Source of the DNA: Thermoleophilia bacterium
GTDB taxonomy: Bacteria; Actinomycetota; Thermoleophilia; RBG-16-64-13
Assembly (NCBI GenBank): GCA_027493445.1
Contig: JAOSKU010000001.1
Span: 1,104,501 to 1,168,500, forward strand
DNA: 64,000 bases
Direction of reading: 5' to 3'
Positions 26,018 through 34,996 of this stretch are shown here, one piece after another; the stretch's first letter is position 1; the number at the start of each line of letters is the position of its first letter. The notes under the pieces were generated by a model. It did no database searches. It was given only the letters and a program-made list of their open reading frames with translations, and was not told the DNA's origin. The position numbers and the translations under genes are program-made.

Positions 26018-27208
26018 GTGACCGCAGCCCATGAACCGCCCGACGGCATCCCGGGGGACACCCGTCATCCCGAGCGCCTGGTACCCGAGGAGGCGCTGGG
26101 CGAGCCCGGGGATGTCCAGGATTTCCTCATCAACGTGGGGCCGCACCATCCGGGTACCCATGGCGTGCTGCGGCTGGTGGTGCACCTGGACGGCGAGCGG
26201 GTGGTGGGACTCGACCCGCGCATCGGCTACATGCACCGCTCACTGGAGAAGATCGCTGAGAACCGTTCGTACCACCAGATCGTCGCCTTCACGGACCGGA
26301 CGGTGGACTATCTGGCCGCCATGCACAACGATTGGGTGTACTGCCTGGCGGCGGAAAGACTCATCGGCATCGAAGTACCCGAGCGGGCCGAGTACCTGCG
26401 GGTCATCACCGGCGAGATCAACCGTATGGCCAGCCACTTTCTCTCCTTGGGCGCCCTGGGCATGGACAGCGGGGCCACCACCTACTTCCTGTGGGGCTTC
26501 GCCGCCCGCGAAAGGCTGGTACGGCTGCTGGAGGAGCTCACCGGAGCACGTCTCACCTACGTGTACCTGCGCCTGGGAGGAGTGATATTCGATACCCCGC
26601 CTGGCTGGCTGGAGAGGGTGGACGAGGTCGTCCATGGCGTGGTGGAGGAGATCCCGCGTCACCGGGACCTATTCTTCGACAACTACATCTGGCACGAGCG
26701 CTCCAAGGGAATCAGCGTCCTCACGGCCGAGGAGGCCATCCGTCTGGGCGCCCAAGGGCCGGTCCTGCGGGCGGCCGGCGTCAAATGGGACCTGCGCCGC
26801 GACATGCCCTACTCCATCTACGACCGCTTCGACTTCGAGATCCCGGTGGGCACGAGAGGCGACATCTACGACCGCACCGAGATACGGGTGCGCGAGATCG
26901 TAGAGAGCGCCAGGATCATCCGGCAGGCGGTACGTGACATTCCTCCGGGGCCCATCCTGGCCCCGCGGGTGCCCCGGCTGCCCGCGCCGCCGCCGGGCGA
27001 GGCCTACGCCCGCCTGGAGTCGCCCCGGGGCGAGATCGGCTGCTACCTGGTGAGCGACGGGACCATCAAACCCTACCGCATGAAATGGCGAGGCGCCTCG
27101 TTCCACAACGTGGCCATGCTCCCCGCCTTGTCGGTGAGCTACACGCTCAGCGACCTCATCAACATCGTGGGCACTCTCGATCCGGTCATGGGAGACGTCG
27201 ACAGATGA
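26018..27208 (+). CDS. nuoD: NADH-quinone oxidoreductase subunit D
   Basis: 396 residues from GTG at 26018. The 49-kDa subunit that, with NuoB, shapes the quinone cavity: GPHHPGTHGVLRL near residue 45 with the quinone-site histidine, IGYMHRSLEKIAE, EINRMASHFLSLG and the canonical C-terminus NIVGTLDPVMGDVDR. An N-terminal ~30-residue extension is Pro/Gly-rich. Its stop overlaps the NuoI/GltD chimera start as ATGA. Confidence 0.96.
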   Translation: MTAAHEPPDGIPGDTRHPERLVPEEALGEPGDVQDFLINVGPHHPGTHGVLRLVVHLDGERVVGLDPRIGYMHRSLEKIAENRSYHQIVAFTDRTVDYLAAMHNDWVYCLAAERLIGIEVPERAEYLRVITGEINRMASHFLSLGALGMDSGATTYFLWGFAARERLVRLLEELTGARLTYVYLRLGGVIFDTPPGWLERVDEVVHGVVEEIPRHRDLFFDNYIWHERSKGISVLTAEEAIRLGAQGPVLRAAGVKWDLRRDMPYSIYDRFDFEIPVGTRGDIYDRTEIRVREIVESARIIRQAVRDIPPGPILAPRVPRLPAPPPGEAYARLESPRGEIGCYLVSDGTIKPYRMKWRGASFHNVAMLPALSVSYTLSDLINIVGTLDPVMGDVDR

Positions 27209-29174
27209 AGTGGGACGACCTGATCAGGCCGTGGACCAGCATCGCCAAGGGCGGCGCCCAGAGCTTCCGGCAGCTGCTCTCGCCGCCCACCACCATCTTC
27301 TACCCATTCGAGCCGGCCCCCCTCTCGCCCCGCTGGCGGGGTCCCCTGCGGCTGCGCGGGGTCATGGACGGCCTGGAGCCGCCGGTCACCGACGCCCCTC
27401 CTCTGGAGTTCAACGACCTCATGAACGACCTCCACGACCGGCAGCGCATCGCCCCCTGCCAGGGGGGCTGTCCGGCCAACGTGGACGCCCGGGGCCAGAA
27501 CGCCCTGGTGGCCGCCGGACGCTATATCGAGGCGTACAACGTGGTGCGCCGGCGAAACATTCTGCCCGCCGTGCTGGGCTATGTGTGCAACAACCCTTGC
27601 GAGGACGTCTGCCGGCGCTCCTACCTGGATGACCCCATCGCCATCCGCCAGCTGCATCGTGACTGCTACGAGGTCTACGACCGCGAGGTGCGCTACCCAG
27701 GGCACCTGCAGAGCCTGGTGTGCCGTGACGAGCACGTGGCCATCGTCGGCGCCGGCCCGGCCGGCCTGGCTGTGGGCTACGACCTGGTGCAGATGGGCTA
27801 TCGGGTCAGCATCTACGACCGGGAGCGGCTCCCGGGAGGCCTGCTGGTGACGAGCGTGCCCCTCTACCGCCTCGACCGGGAGGTGGTGGCCAAGGAGATC
27901 CGCGACCTGGAGGAGATGGGCATCGAGTTCAAGCTCGGGGTCGAGGTGGGCAAGGACGTGACCCTGGACGAGCTCCGAGCGACGCACGACGCCGTAGTGG
28001 TGGCCGTGGGGTACTCGGGCGGACGCACACTCCCCCTCCCGGGCAGCGAGGCCCCGGGGGTGTGGTCGGCCCTGGACTTCCTCTATGCCTACTGCATGGG
28101 CAAGGAGCCTCGGGTGGGACCCCAGGTAGTCACCATCGGCGGAGGCGACGTGGCCGCCGACTGCTCGCGCAGCTCGCTGCGTTGCGGCGCGACCCGCTCG
28201 GTCATCGCCATGCTGGAGACCGAGGAGGAGATGCCCGGCCAGCCCATCGAGATGGACGGCGCCCACGAAGAAGGCGTCGAGTTCATGCACCGCTGGGGAC
28301 CGGACTCCATCGTGGTCGAAGACGGCAAGGTGGCCGGCATCAAGCTCAAGAAGGTGATCAGTCGCTTCGACGAGTCGGGCAGGTGGGACCCGCGCTTCTC
28401 CGACGAGACCACGATGGTACCCTGCGACACAGTGATCTTCGCGGTGGGCCAGGGACTCCAGATCGACTTCCTCGGGGATCGGGCGTGGAGTTCGACAAGG
28501 TGGGTCGCCCCCTGGTCGACCCGAGTACCGGGGACTGTGGAGTGCCTGGCCTTTTCCTCGCCGGCGACCTGGCCACCGGACCGAAGACCATAATCATCGC
28601 CATGGGCCAGGGTCACGAGACAGCCATCTCGGTGCATCGGCACCTTCAGGGTCAGGACTTGGCCGAGGATCGGCGACCGCCCGTGCATCCCAGGGAGTAC
28701 TACCTGCAGCATATGTACGCACCAAACCCGCCCGACTTCGAGCACTTCGGCCCTGGGGGGCGGCGCGTGCCCATGCCGGAGTCGGACCCCAAGAAGCGCG
28801 TACGCAGCGGGGCTCAGGTGGAGCTGGGCTGGCCCAAGGGTAACGGCCACAAGGAGGCTATCCGCTGCATGCGCTGCCAGACGCATGTCTGCGTGGCGTG
28901 TACCATGTGCGCCCGCGTATGTCCTGACTACTGCATCGACGTACGCGGGTATGACACCGGATACGTGCGCATCGTGGAGCGATACGACTTCGTGATGGAG
29001 TGGTGCTGCTTCTGCGGCTTCTGCCAGGACGTCTGTCCCACGCAAACGCTCACCTTGGCCGCGAGCTTCGACTACGCGAAGCCTACGCGGCGAGAGCTCT
29101 TCTACGACCGTGCTACCATGTTGCGAGCCTTCGACGGACCGGAGGAGATCCCCAATAAGGATGGATTCCCGTAA
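27205..29174 (+). CDS. NuoI split by an inserted GltD-like FAD/NAD(P) oxidoreductase (apparent frameshift at 28474-28477)
   Basis: Restored length 656 residues, ATG at 27205. Residues 1-50 look like the NuoI N-terminus (amphipathic helix, then FYPFEPAPLSPRWRGPLRLR). Residues ~80-450 are GltD-like: N-terminal Fe-S region with IAPCQGGCPANV and CNNPCEDVCRR, FAD fold VAIVGAGPAGLAVGYDL, NAD(P) fold VVTIGGGDVAADCSRSSLRC, and C-terminal FAD motif GLFLAGDLATGPKTIIIAMG. Residues ~550-640 return to NuoI with two 4Fe-4S motifs CVACTMCARVCP and CCFCGFCQDVCP and the C-terminal NuoI tail. One G must be added in GGGG at 28474-28477. It follows nuoD, where nuoI usually lies. I infer it feeds NAD(P)H (or ferredoxin) electrons into complex I in place of NuoEFG. 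Confidence 0.85.
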
Positions 29175-30336
29175 TCCCACCTTTGCGCCTCCCGCCGGGC
29201 GGCCCGCCGCCCGGGTCGAGTCAAGAGCGCGCAGGCGATCCCGCTTCGCGCGCATCGTGGCGGCCGATGCTCTCATCGCGCTCCTGCTCGCCGTGTGCCT
29301 GCTGCCGGCTGAGTTTACCGGCCGCCTCAGCCAGACTTTGGCCGTCTCGATCGGCGGGCTGCCTGCGATCATCACCCCCGGCACGACCCTGGAGCAGCTG
29401 GTCCGCGCGCAGGGTGTGGGTTCACGAGCCGGCGCCCTGGTGGATGTCGCCGGCGACGTCCTGGCGCCCTCGGAAGGCGAGCCCGGAGTGATCGAGGTGG
29501 ACGGCGCACCCGCCGATCTCGGCAATCCCCTCTACGACGGGGCCGTGATCGTGGCCCGCCGGGGACGCGACGTAGCCGAACCCGTGGAGCGGAAGCTGAC
29601 CCCCATCCCCCATAGCATCACGAGCGAAGGCAAGGGTCCGGTGCTGGCGTTGGCCCGCAGCGGCCAACCGGGCGAGCGGGAGACCTTCCTCGGGACGAAG
29701 AGCAAGCGGGCGGTGGCCGCTTTCGTGGTGCGGGAACCGGTGGACGCTCTGCTCCGGCGCAGCGGCGGTCTCACGGCGGGGCAGAAGGCGGTCGCCCTCA
29801 CCTTCGACGATGGGCCGAGCGACTACACCCAGGGCGTGCTGGACGCCCTGGCCGCCAAGGGGGTCTCGGCCACCTTCTTCGTGGTCGGCCGCACGGCCAC
29901 CGGCCATCCCGGTATGATCGCCCGCATCCGGGCCGCCGGCCACGAGGTCGAAAACCACACCTGGAGCCACGCCGATCTGAGGAAGCTCGACGCTTCCGGG
30001 ATCCAGGCGGAGATCGCCAGAGCCTCACAGGTCATCGGCGACGTGAGCTTCCTCCGCCCGCCCTACGGCAGCTACAATAGCCTGGTCGTCGAGCAGGCCG
30101 GGCTCCAGGGGCTGCGCCTGGCCCTCTGGGACGTCGACACGCTCGACTGGAAGACGCGCGACGCCGCCAAGATCACGGCCGCGGTGGTGTCGGGGGCCAA
30201 GCCGGGGGCTATCATACTCATGCACGACGGTGGGGGCGACCGCTCGCAGACGGTAGCTGCTCTGCCGGGGGTCATCGATTGGCTGCTGCAGCAGGGATAC
30301 GCTTTAACGACCCTGCGAGCTCTGACTGGAGCCTAA
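29161..30336 (+). CDS. Membrane-anchored polysaccharide deacetylase (NodB domain)
   Basis: 391 residues from ATG at 29161, overlapping the previous gene end by 14 bases. A basic N-terminus and one TM helix (VAADALIALLLAVCLLP) anchor it, so the rest is extracytoplasmic. A ~130-residue region of unclear fold includes TPGTTLEQLVRAQGV. The NodB domain covers residues ~220-390: VALTFDDGPSDYT, VENHTWSHADL, FLRPPYGSYN, LWDVDTLDW and IILMHDGGGD, with metal-binding Asp and His residues and the catalytic base. It probably removes N-acetyl groups from peptidoglycan or another cell-wall glycan. Separate transcription from nuo is likely but not shown. Confidence 0.9.
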   Translation: MDSRNPTFAPPAGRPAARVESRARRRSRFARIVAADALIALLLAVCLLPAEFTGRLSQTLAVSIGGLPAIITPGTTLEQLVRAQGVGSRAGALVDVAGDVLAPSEGEPGVIEVDGAPADLGNPLYDGAVIVARRGRDVAEPVERKLTPIPHSITSEGKGPVLALARSGQPGERETFLGTKSKRAVAAFVVREPVDALLRRSGGLTAGQKAVALTFDDGPSDYTQGVLDALAAKGVSATFFVVGRTATGHPGMIARIRAAGHEVENHTWSHADLRKLDASGIQAEIARASQVIGDVSFLRPPYGSYNSLVVEQAGLQGLRLALWDVDTLDWKTRDAAKITAAVVSGAKPGAIILMHDGGGDRSQTVAALPGVIDWLLQQGYALTTLRALTGA

Positions 30337-30424
30337 TCGTGGTTTAACGTTGGCTGCAAGCGGAAAACTATCAGGGTCGTCTCTAACCACTACGGAAGAA
30401 ACTCTGCGACTCGGGAGGACGATT

Positions 30425-30778
30425 ATGCAGGTAGACAGCACGCGTTTACTCGACGCGCCCTTGATCGAGGTTGCCGGCGAGATCGATCACGGCAACGCGT
30501 CGCTGCTCACCGCGGCTTTCGAAAGCACCATCGACGAGGGCGCGGACATCGTCCTGCTCGATCTGTCCGATGTCACCTACCTGGACAGCGGTGGCATCTC
30601 GGCCATCCTAGCGGCCGTCCGGCATCTACGAGATCGAGGATGGCTGGGTGCCATCAACCCCAATGCCAACGTCCGGCGGCTTCTTGAGATCGTCGGGTTG
30701 AGCGTCGACAACGGCTTCCGCGTCTTCGCCGACCGCACCGAAGCGGAGAAAGCCTTGGGGGAGTCTTCGGAATCATGA
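30425..30778 (+). CDS. Anti-sigma-factor antagonist (STAS domain)
   Basis: 117 residues from ATG at 30425, preceded by GGGAGGACG. STAS hallmarks: LIEVAGEIDHGNASLL and VLLDLSDVTYLDSGGISAIL, where the Ser after Asp is the usual phosphorylation site of SpoIIAA/RsbV. Unphosphorylated it would bind the anti-sigma kinase encoded next and release a sigma factor. Overlaps the kinase gene as ATGA. No sigma factor gene adjoins. Confidence 0.9.
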   Translation: MQVDSTRLLDAPLIEVAGEIDHGNASLLTAAFESTIDEGADIVLLDLSDVTYLDSGGISAILAAVRHLRDRGWLGAINPNANVRRLLEIVGLSVDNGFRVFADRTEAEKALGESSES

Positions 30779-31182
30779 ACGCGGCCGAACCCGCTCGCTG
30801 CATGCGACTGACCGTCGACGCCGAGCCGGCGCGCCTTGCGGACATTCGGCGCTTCGTCGACGAGGTGGGAACAGTGGCCGCTCTGAGGAGCGAACGCCTC
30901 TTCGACCTCAAGGTGGCGGTGTCGGAGGCTTGCGCGAACGCTGTCGAGCACTCCGGCGGCAACCATGCGCCGCTTCACATCTGCGCCTGGTTCCATTCCG
31001 ACCGGCTGATCTTCGAGATCAGCGACAGCGGCGACTTTCGCCTTCCGGGCGCGGAACGCCGCGGCCAGGCAGGGACCCGAGGCCTAGGTCTTCCCCTCAT
31101 GGCGGCCCTCATGGACGAACTGCGTATCCAAAAGACCCCGGGCGGCGGCACCAGCGTCTCGCTCTGCGTCCGGCTGACCTAG
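30775..31182 (+). CDS. RsbW/SpoIIAB-like anti-sigma factor kinase
   Basis: 135 residues. A GHKL ATPase domain: N-box FDLKVAVSEACANAVEHSG, ISDSGDFRLP as G1-like box and TRGLGLPLMAALMDEL as G2-like box. It likely phosphorylates the upstream STAS protein and sequesters a sigma factor. ATGA overlap with the STAS gene. The 161 bases after it hold only GC-rich inverted stretches, with no clear terminator. Confidence 0.9.
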   Translation: MNAAEPARCMRLTVDAEPARLADIRRFVDEVGTVAALRSERLFDLKVAVSEACANAVEHSGGNHAPLHICAWFHSDRLIFEISDSGDFRLPGAERRGQAGTRGLGLPLMAALMDELRIQKTPGGGTSVSLCVRLT

Positions 31183-31343
31183 CCTCGCTTCCGACCGGGG
31201 TTTGCACGACCGCCCGCGGGAAACGCATCCTCTCCCCTCTCCCGTGACCGGCCGGCCGGCGGGCAGTCCCCGGGCATTCATACCGGCGCACCGGGCACGC
31301 ACACCAGGACGCGGCCGCCCCACCCCGGCCGGAGGCCCGCTGG

Positions 31344-32414
31344 TCACGAGCCAGACCCTGCCGGGACCGTGCGGCGGACGGCCAGCAAGGCCTCCCCGCG
31401 GGGGAGGATCCGCCCGATGACGGCCGCCGCCGGGGTCATCCGGGTCCGCAATCCGTCCACCAGGGCGGCCACCCGGTCCTCGGGTACAGAGATCAGCAGA
31501 CCCCCGGACGTCTGGGCGTCGGCCGCCAGGAGTCGCTCCCATTCCTCGAAGTCGTCACGCCATTCGGTGTCCGGGCCGGCATGCTCCAGGTTGCGTCGCG
31601 TCCCGCCTGGGATCGCCCCCTGCCGGGCCAGCGCGACCGCCCCGGGCAGCCAGGGCAGCGCCTCGAACCAGATCTCCGCAGTCACCCCGCTCGCCACGCA
31701 CAGCTCGAGCAGGTGGCCCAGCAGACCGAACCCGGTGACGTCGGTGAGGGCGCTGATCCCCGTCGCTCGGGCGGCTTCCGCAGCCTCCTTGTTCAAAGTG
31801 ACCATTGACTCGACGGCCGTGGCTATCACAGAGGCCTCGACCATCGCCCTTTTGATCGCCGTGGCGATTACCCCCGTGCCCAGGGGTTTCGTCAGCACCA
31901 GAAGGTCTCCCGGCCGGGCCGTAGCGTTGGTGATCTGCATGCCCGGACGGATCCTGCCCGTGACGGCCATGCCGTACTTCGGCTCGCGGTCGTCGATGGT
32001 GTGGCCTCCGACGATGCTCACGCCCGCCTGCGCGGCCACGTCGGCACCGCCGCGCAGGATGTCAACCAGGTAGGTCAGCGGAAGAGTGCCTACCGGGAAG
32101 CCCACGATGTTGAGCGCGGTCAGGGGCGTGGCTCCCATCGCGTAGATATCCGACAGGGAGTTGGCGGCCGCGATGCGTCCGAAGTCGTAAGGCTCATCAA
32201 CCACGGGAGTGAAGAAGTCGACCGTCTGCACCAGCGCGAGGTCGTCGCTCAGTTTGTAGACGGCGGCGTCGTCGGAGGTTCCGGTGCCGACGAGCAGGTT
32301 CGGATCCAACGAGGGCGGCAGCAGTGCAATAACCTGCCCCAAGTCCTTGGGGCCGATCTTGCACGCTCAGCCGGAGCCGTGGGAGAGCGTAGTCAGGCGC
32401 GGAAGCTCGTTCAT
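31344..32414 (-). CDS. selD: Selenide, water dikinase, itself a selenoprotein (UGA = Sec16)
   Basis: 356 residues from ATG at 32414, behind a strong AAGGAGG. SelD makes selenophosphate from selenide and ATP, the Se donor for selenocysteine synthesis. The start MNELPRLTTLSHGSG is followed by an in-frame TGA (32367-32369), then ACKIGPKDLGQV. This is the SelD active-site loop, which has Cys or Sec at this position (GxGUxCK). The rest is canonical: GTSDDAAVYKL, NSLSDIYAMGATP, IVGGHTIDDREPKYG, LTDVTGFGLLGHLLE and SGGLLISV. A SECIS-like hairpin follows the UGA. Reading the UGA as stop would leave only a 15-residue peptide and a gene without a start. Confidence 0.95.
32336..32353 (-). promoter_or_regulatory. 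Candidate bacterial SECIS element in selD
   Basis: Seven-base arms GCCCCAA and TTGGGGC close a GGAC loop. The stem begins 13 nt after the UGA, within the known window for SelB-bound bacterial SECIS hairpins, and the loop begins with G as in that class. Confidence 0.7.
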
Positions 32415-32596
32415 GGCACCTCCTTTCCACTGTGCGGCTCACCGCTCGTCGCAGCGCCCGGCCGGGCGCGGAGATGCGGAGGGGACTGGGAGAAACTACC
32501 AGAGAACCGGCCACCCTGCCACCAGCAGGACCTTCAGGTGAGATCCACACCGGCCGGGAAAGCTCCCCCTCTCAGTTGGGCTGCCCCGCCTTGCTC

Positions 32597-32625
32597 TTGA
32601 TACTCATACGTACTTGCGATAGGTT
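32597..32625 (+). promoter_or_regulatory. Candidate promoter of the Fur-family/cbiMQO operon
   Basis: TTGATA and TAGGTT with a 17-base spacer, ending about 10 bases before the Fur-family start, so the transcript would be nearly leaderless. An imperfect inverted repeat (TGATACTCAT with ATGAGTCATCA) and repeated TGCGAT elements overlap it and could be a metal-regulator site. Pattern match only. Confidence 0.35.
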
Positions 32626-32635
32626 TGCATATGCG

Positions 32636-33085
32636 ATGAGTCATCACGCGACGCGAACGCTCCGAGAGCTCGGCTACCGGCTGACCCCCCAGAGAACTCT
32701 AGTCTGGGACGCCCTCAGAGAGGCGGGGGGCCACCTGGGCGCCGAGGAGATCTGCGCGCTGGTTCAGAGCCGCTTCCCCAACGTCAACATCTCCACCGTC
32801 TACCGCACGCTGGAACTGCTGGTGGAGCTTCAATTGGTGCGCGAAACCCTCCTCGGACCGGATCGCCGCTACTACGAGATCGAGGAAGACGAGCCCCACC
32901 ACCACCTGGTCTGCGACCGCTGCGGCGCCGTGCAGCACGTGCACGACGAGGATCTGGGAGGATTGCGCGCCGCCCTGGAGCAGAGGCAAGGGTTCCGCGT
33001 GCGCGAGCTGACGACCTTCGGACTATGCGCCGCCTGCAACGGGCAGGCCGAACCCAACGCAGGAGGGGGCCATGCACATTCCTGA
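32636..33085 (+). CDS. Fur-family metalloregulator
   Basis: 149 residues from ATG at 32636. Winged HTH: RELGYRLTPQRTLVWDAL, ICALVQSRFPNVNISTVYRTLELLV region. The dimerisation domain has EEDEPHHHLVCDRCGAVQHV with the regulatory His cluster and first CxxC, and LCAACNGQ as second CxxC (structural Zn). It overlaps the CbiM-like gene by 14 bases and ends in GGGHAHS. Being the first gene of a Ni/Co transporter operon suggests a nickel- or cobalt-sensing role (Nur-like) more than iron or zinc. That is inference. Confidence 0.88.
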   Translation: MSHHATRTLRELGYRLTPQRTLVWDALREAGGHLGAEEICALVQSRFPNVNISTVYRTLELLVELQLVRETLLGPDRRYYEIEEDEPHHHLVCDRCGAVQHVHDEDLGGLRAALEQRQGFRVRELTTFGLCAACNGQAEPNAGGGHAHS

Positions 33086-34229
33086 CGGGTTTGTGAACGC
33101 GCCCACGGCGCTGGCCACCGGTGCGGTCTCGCTGGGGGCGGTAACCCTGGCCCTGCGGCGGGCCGGCCGCAATCTAGGCGAGCGCACGGTGCCCTTGCTG
33201 GGTGTGACCGCCGCGTTCGTCTTCGCCGCCCAGATGCTCAACTTCCCCGTGGCGGCCGGCACGAGCGGGCACTTTCTGGGAGCGGTGCTGGCTGCGGTAC
33301 TCATCGGCCCGTGGGCGGCCGTGGTCGTGATGACGGTGGTGCTGGCGGTACAGGCCGTGGGCATGGCCGACGGTGGCATCACCGCCCTGGGAGCGAACGT
33401 CTTCAACATGGCGGTGGTAGCGGGCCTGGGCGGCTACCTAGCCTTCCGCGTTCTGAAAGCCGTTCTCCCTCGAAGCATGACCGGCTACTTCGCCGCCGTG
33501 GCCGCCTCTTCGTGGCTTTCGGTGGTGGTCAGCGCCGCCGTGGTCTCTCTGGAGCTGGCCGCCTCAGGGACCGTGCCCCTGTCGGTGAGCCTGGCCGCCA
33601 TGACCTCGGTGCACATGATCATCGGCCTGGGGGAGGCGCTCATCACCTCGACCGTGCTGGCTGCCGTCCTGGCCTCCCGACCCGACCTGGTTTCGTCTCC
33701 GCCCGCCGACGCGGCCACCCGGCACGGCACAGGTGGCCCGGCCGGATCTCCCTTTGGTCGCAGGGGTCGGCCGGCCGGCTTCGTCTTGGGGGCCGTGGTG
33801 GTCGCCCTGGCATTGGCCGTGCTGGTGGCCCCTTTCGCCTCTTCGGCGCCTGACGGCCTCGAAAGGGTCGCCGCCGACAAGGGCTTCGGCCAGGCCGCGC
33901 GGGAGCCCATCTGGCGCTTCTCCCCCTTGACCGAGTACAGCCTCCCCGGCATTGCCGACGAGCGGCTGGCCACGTCTCTTGCCGGGCTCCTGGGTGTGGT
34001 CGCCCTGCTGGGCGTGATCCTTCTGGTCGGAAGGGCCTTCGGGCGGAGTCGGCCGCGGGTCGCGCGGCCGGATACCGCCCCCGGCCTCCATCCCATGGCC
34101 GGTCACGAGCACACCGACCACCGGCACTCGGGTCACACCCACCGCCACCATGTCCACGTGACCGATGCCCCCGGCACGGGCCCCGATCCCGACCACCTCC
34201 ACGAGGAACCACCAGGACCGGCACGATGA
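33072..34229 (+). CDS. CbiM/NikM-type ECF substrate component fused to a PDGLE (CbiN/NikN-like) domain
   Basis: 385 residues. Begins MHIPDGFVN, the metal-binding N-terminus of CbiM/NikM in which His2 coordinates Ni or Co. TM region to ~residue 215 with MADGGITALGANVFNMA and TSVHMIIGLGEALIT. A second part has one TM, then SSAPDGLERVAADKGF (the PDGLE motif), then another TM. The C-terminus is His-rich (HEHTDHRHSGHTHRHHVHV), a likely metal reservoir. Works with CbiQ and CbiO encoded next to import Ni2+ or Co2+. Overlaps the Fur-family gene upstream and cbiQ as ATGA. Confidence 0.9.
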   Translation: MHIPDGFVNAPTALATGAVSLGAVTLALRRAGRNLGERTVPLLGVTAAFVFAAQMLNFPVAAGTSGHFLGAVLAAVLIGPWAAVVVMTVVLAVQAVGMADGGITALGANVFNMAVVAGLGGYLAFRVLKAVLPRSMTGYFAAVAASSWLSVVVSAAVVSLELAASGTVPLSVSLAAMTSVHMIIGLGEALITSTVLAAVLASRPDLVSSPPADAATRHGTGGPAGSPFGRRGRPAGFVLGAVVVALALAVLVAPFASSAPDGLERVAADKGFGQAAREPIWRFSPLTEYSLPGIADERLATSLAGLLGVVALLGVILLVGRAFGRSRPRVARPDTAPGLHPMAGHEHTDHRHSGHTHRHHVHVTDAPGTGPDPDHLHEEPPGPAR

Positions 34230-34990
34230 GCGGAGCGCACCATTTTCTCACCGAGGCTCAGTACGGCGATAGTCTGGTACACCGGCTCGACCCCCGGGTC
34301 AAGATCATGGGCCTCATGGGGCTCACAGTGGTCTCCGTGAGTACGCCGGCGGACGCCGTTTGGGCCTTCGCCTCTTACCTCGGGGTGCTTCTGTTCCTAC
34401 TGGGCCTTTCCCGGCTGCCGCTTGTCCTGGTGCTTCGTAGGGTGGCGCTGGTGCTGCCTTTCATACTCATGGTGGCCGTGTTTCTGCCTTTCTTCGGGCG
34501 AGCGGGGGGTGGCGGCTACAACGTAGGGAGCGTCCGGATCTCCGGCGCCGGGCTGCTGGTGCTCTGGAACGTGACCGCCAAGGCCACCGTCGGCGTCACG
34601 GCCATGACGCTGCTCGCCTCGACCACCTCTTTCCCCGAGCTTGTGGCCGGACTCGAGCGGCTGCGCACGCCCCGGCTGTTCACGCTGATCGTCTCCTTCA
34701 TGTACCGCTACAGCTTTCTGTTCGTGGAGGAGTTTCGCCGCATGCGCCGGGCCATGGAGGCGCGCAACTTCCAGGGCCGCTGGCTGTGGCAGGCGGGCAT
34801 CGTGGGCCACATGGTGAGCTCGCTCTTCCTGCGCAGTTACCAGCGTGGAGAGCGCGTCTACCTGGCCATGGTCAGCCGCGGTTACGATGGCAGCATGCGG
34901 GCCTCGGCCCCCCTAGCCCTCCGCCGCGCCGACGCCGCCTTCATCACAGGTCTGGCCACCGTGCTGCTCGCTGTCCGGATCACCGCCTGA
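34226..34990 (+). CDS. cbiQ: ECF transporter transmembrane protein CbiQ
   Basis: 254 residues, ~5-6 TM helices. HRLDPRVKIMGLMGLTVVSV at the start and the cytoplasmic coupling motifs (EARNFQGR and RSYQRGERVYLAMVSRGYDG) identify the T component, which couples the ATPase to the CbiM-like S component. ATGA overlap with the preceding gene; six bases separate it from cbiO. Confidence 0.92.
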   Translation: MSGAHHFLTEAQYGDSLVHRLDPRVKIMGLMGLTVVSVSTPADAVWAFASYLGVLLFLLGLSRLPLVLVLRRVALVLPFILMVAVFLPFFGRAGGGGYNVGSVRISGAGLLVLWNVTAKATVGVTAMTLLASTTSFPELVAGLERLRTPRLFTLIVSFMYRYSFLFVEEFRRMRRAMEARNFQGRWLWQAGIVGHMVSSLFLRSYQRGERVYLAMVSRGYDGSMRASAPLALRRADAAFITGLATVLLAVRITA

Positions 34991-34996
34991 CGCGCC

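Noticed and set aside
27139..29525. Long antisense open frames opposite the NuoI chimera
   Set aside because: They mirror codon bias of the real gene on the + strand and carry no recognisable domain.
32415..32635. Cobalamin riboswitch upstream of the CbiM-like operon
   Set aside because: No B12-box-like conserved sequence, and the candidate promoter leaves almost no leader.
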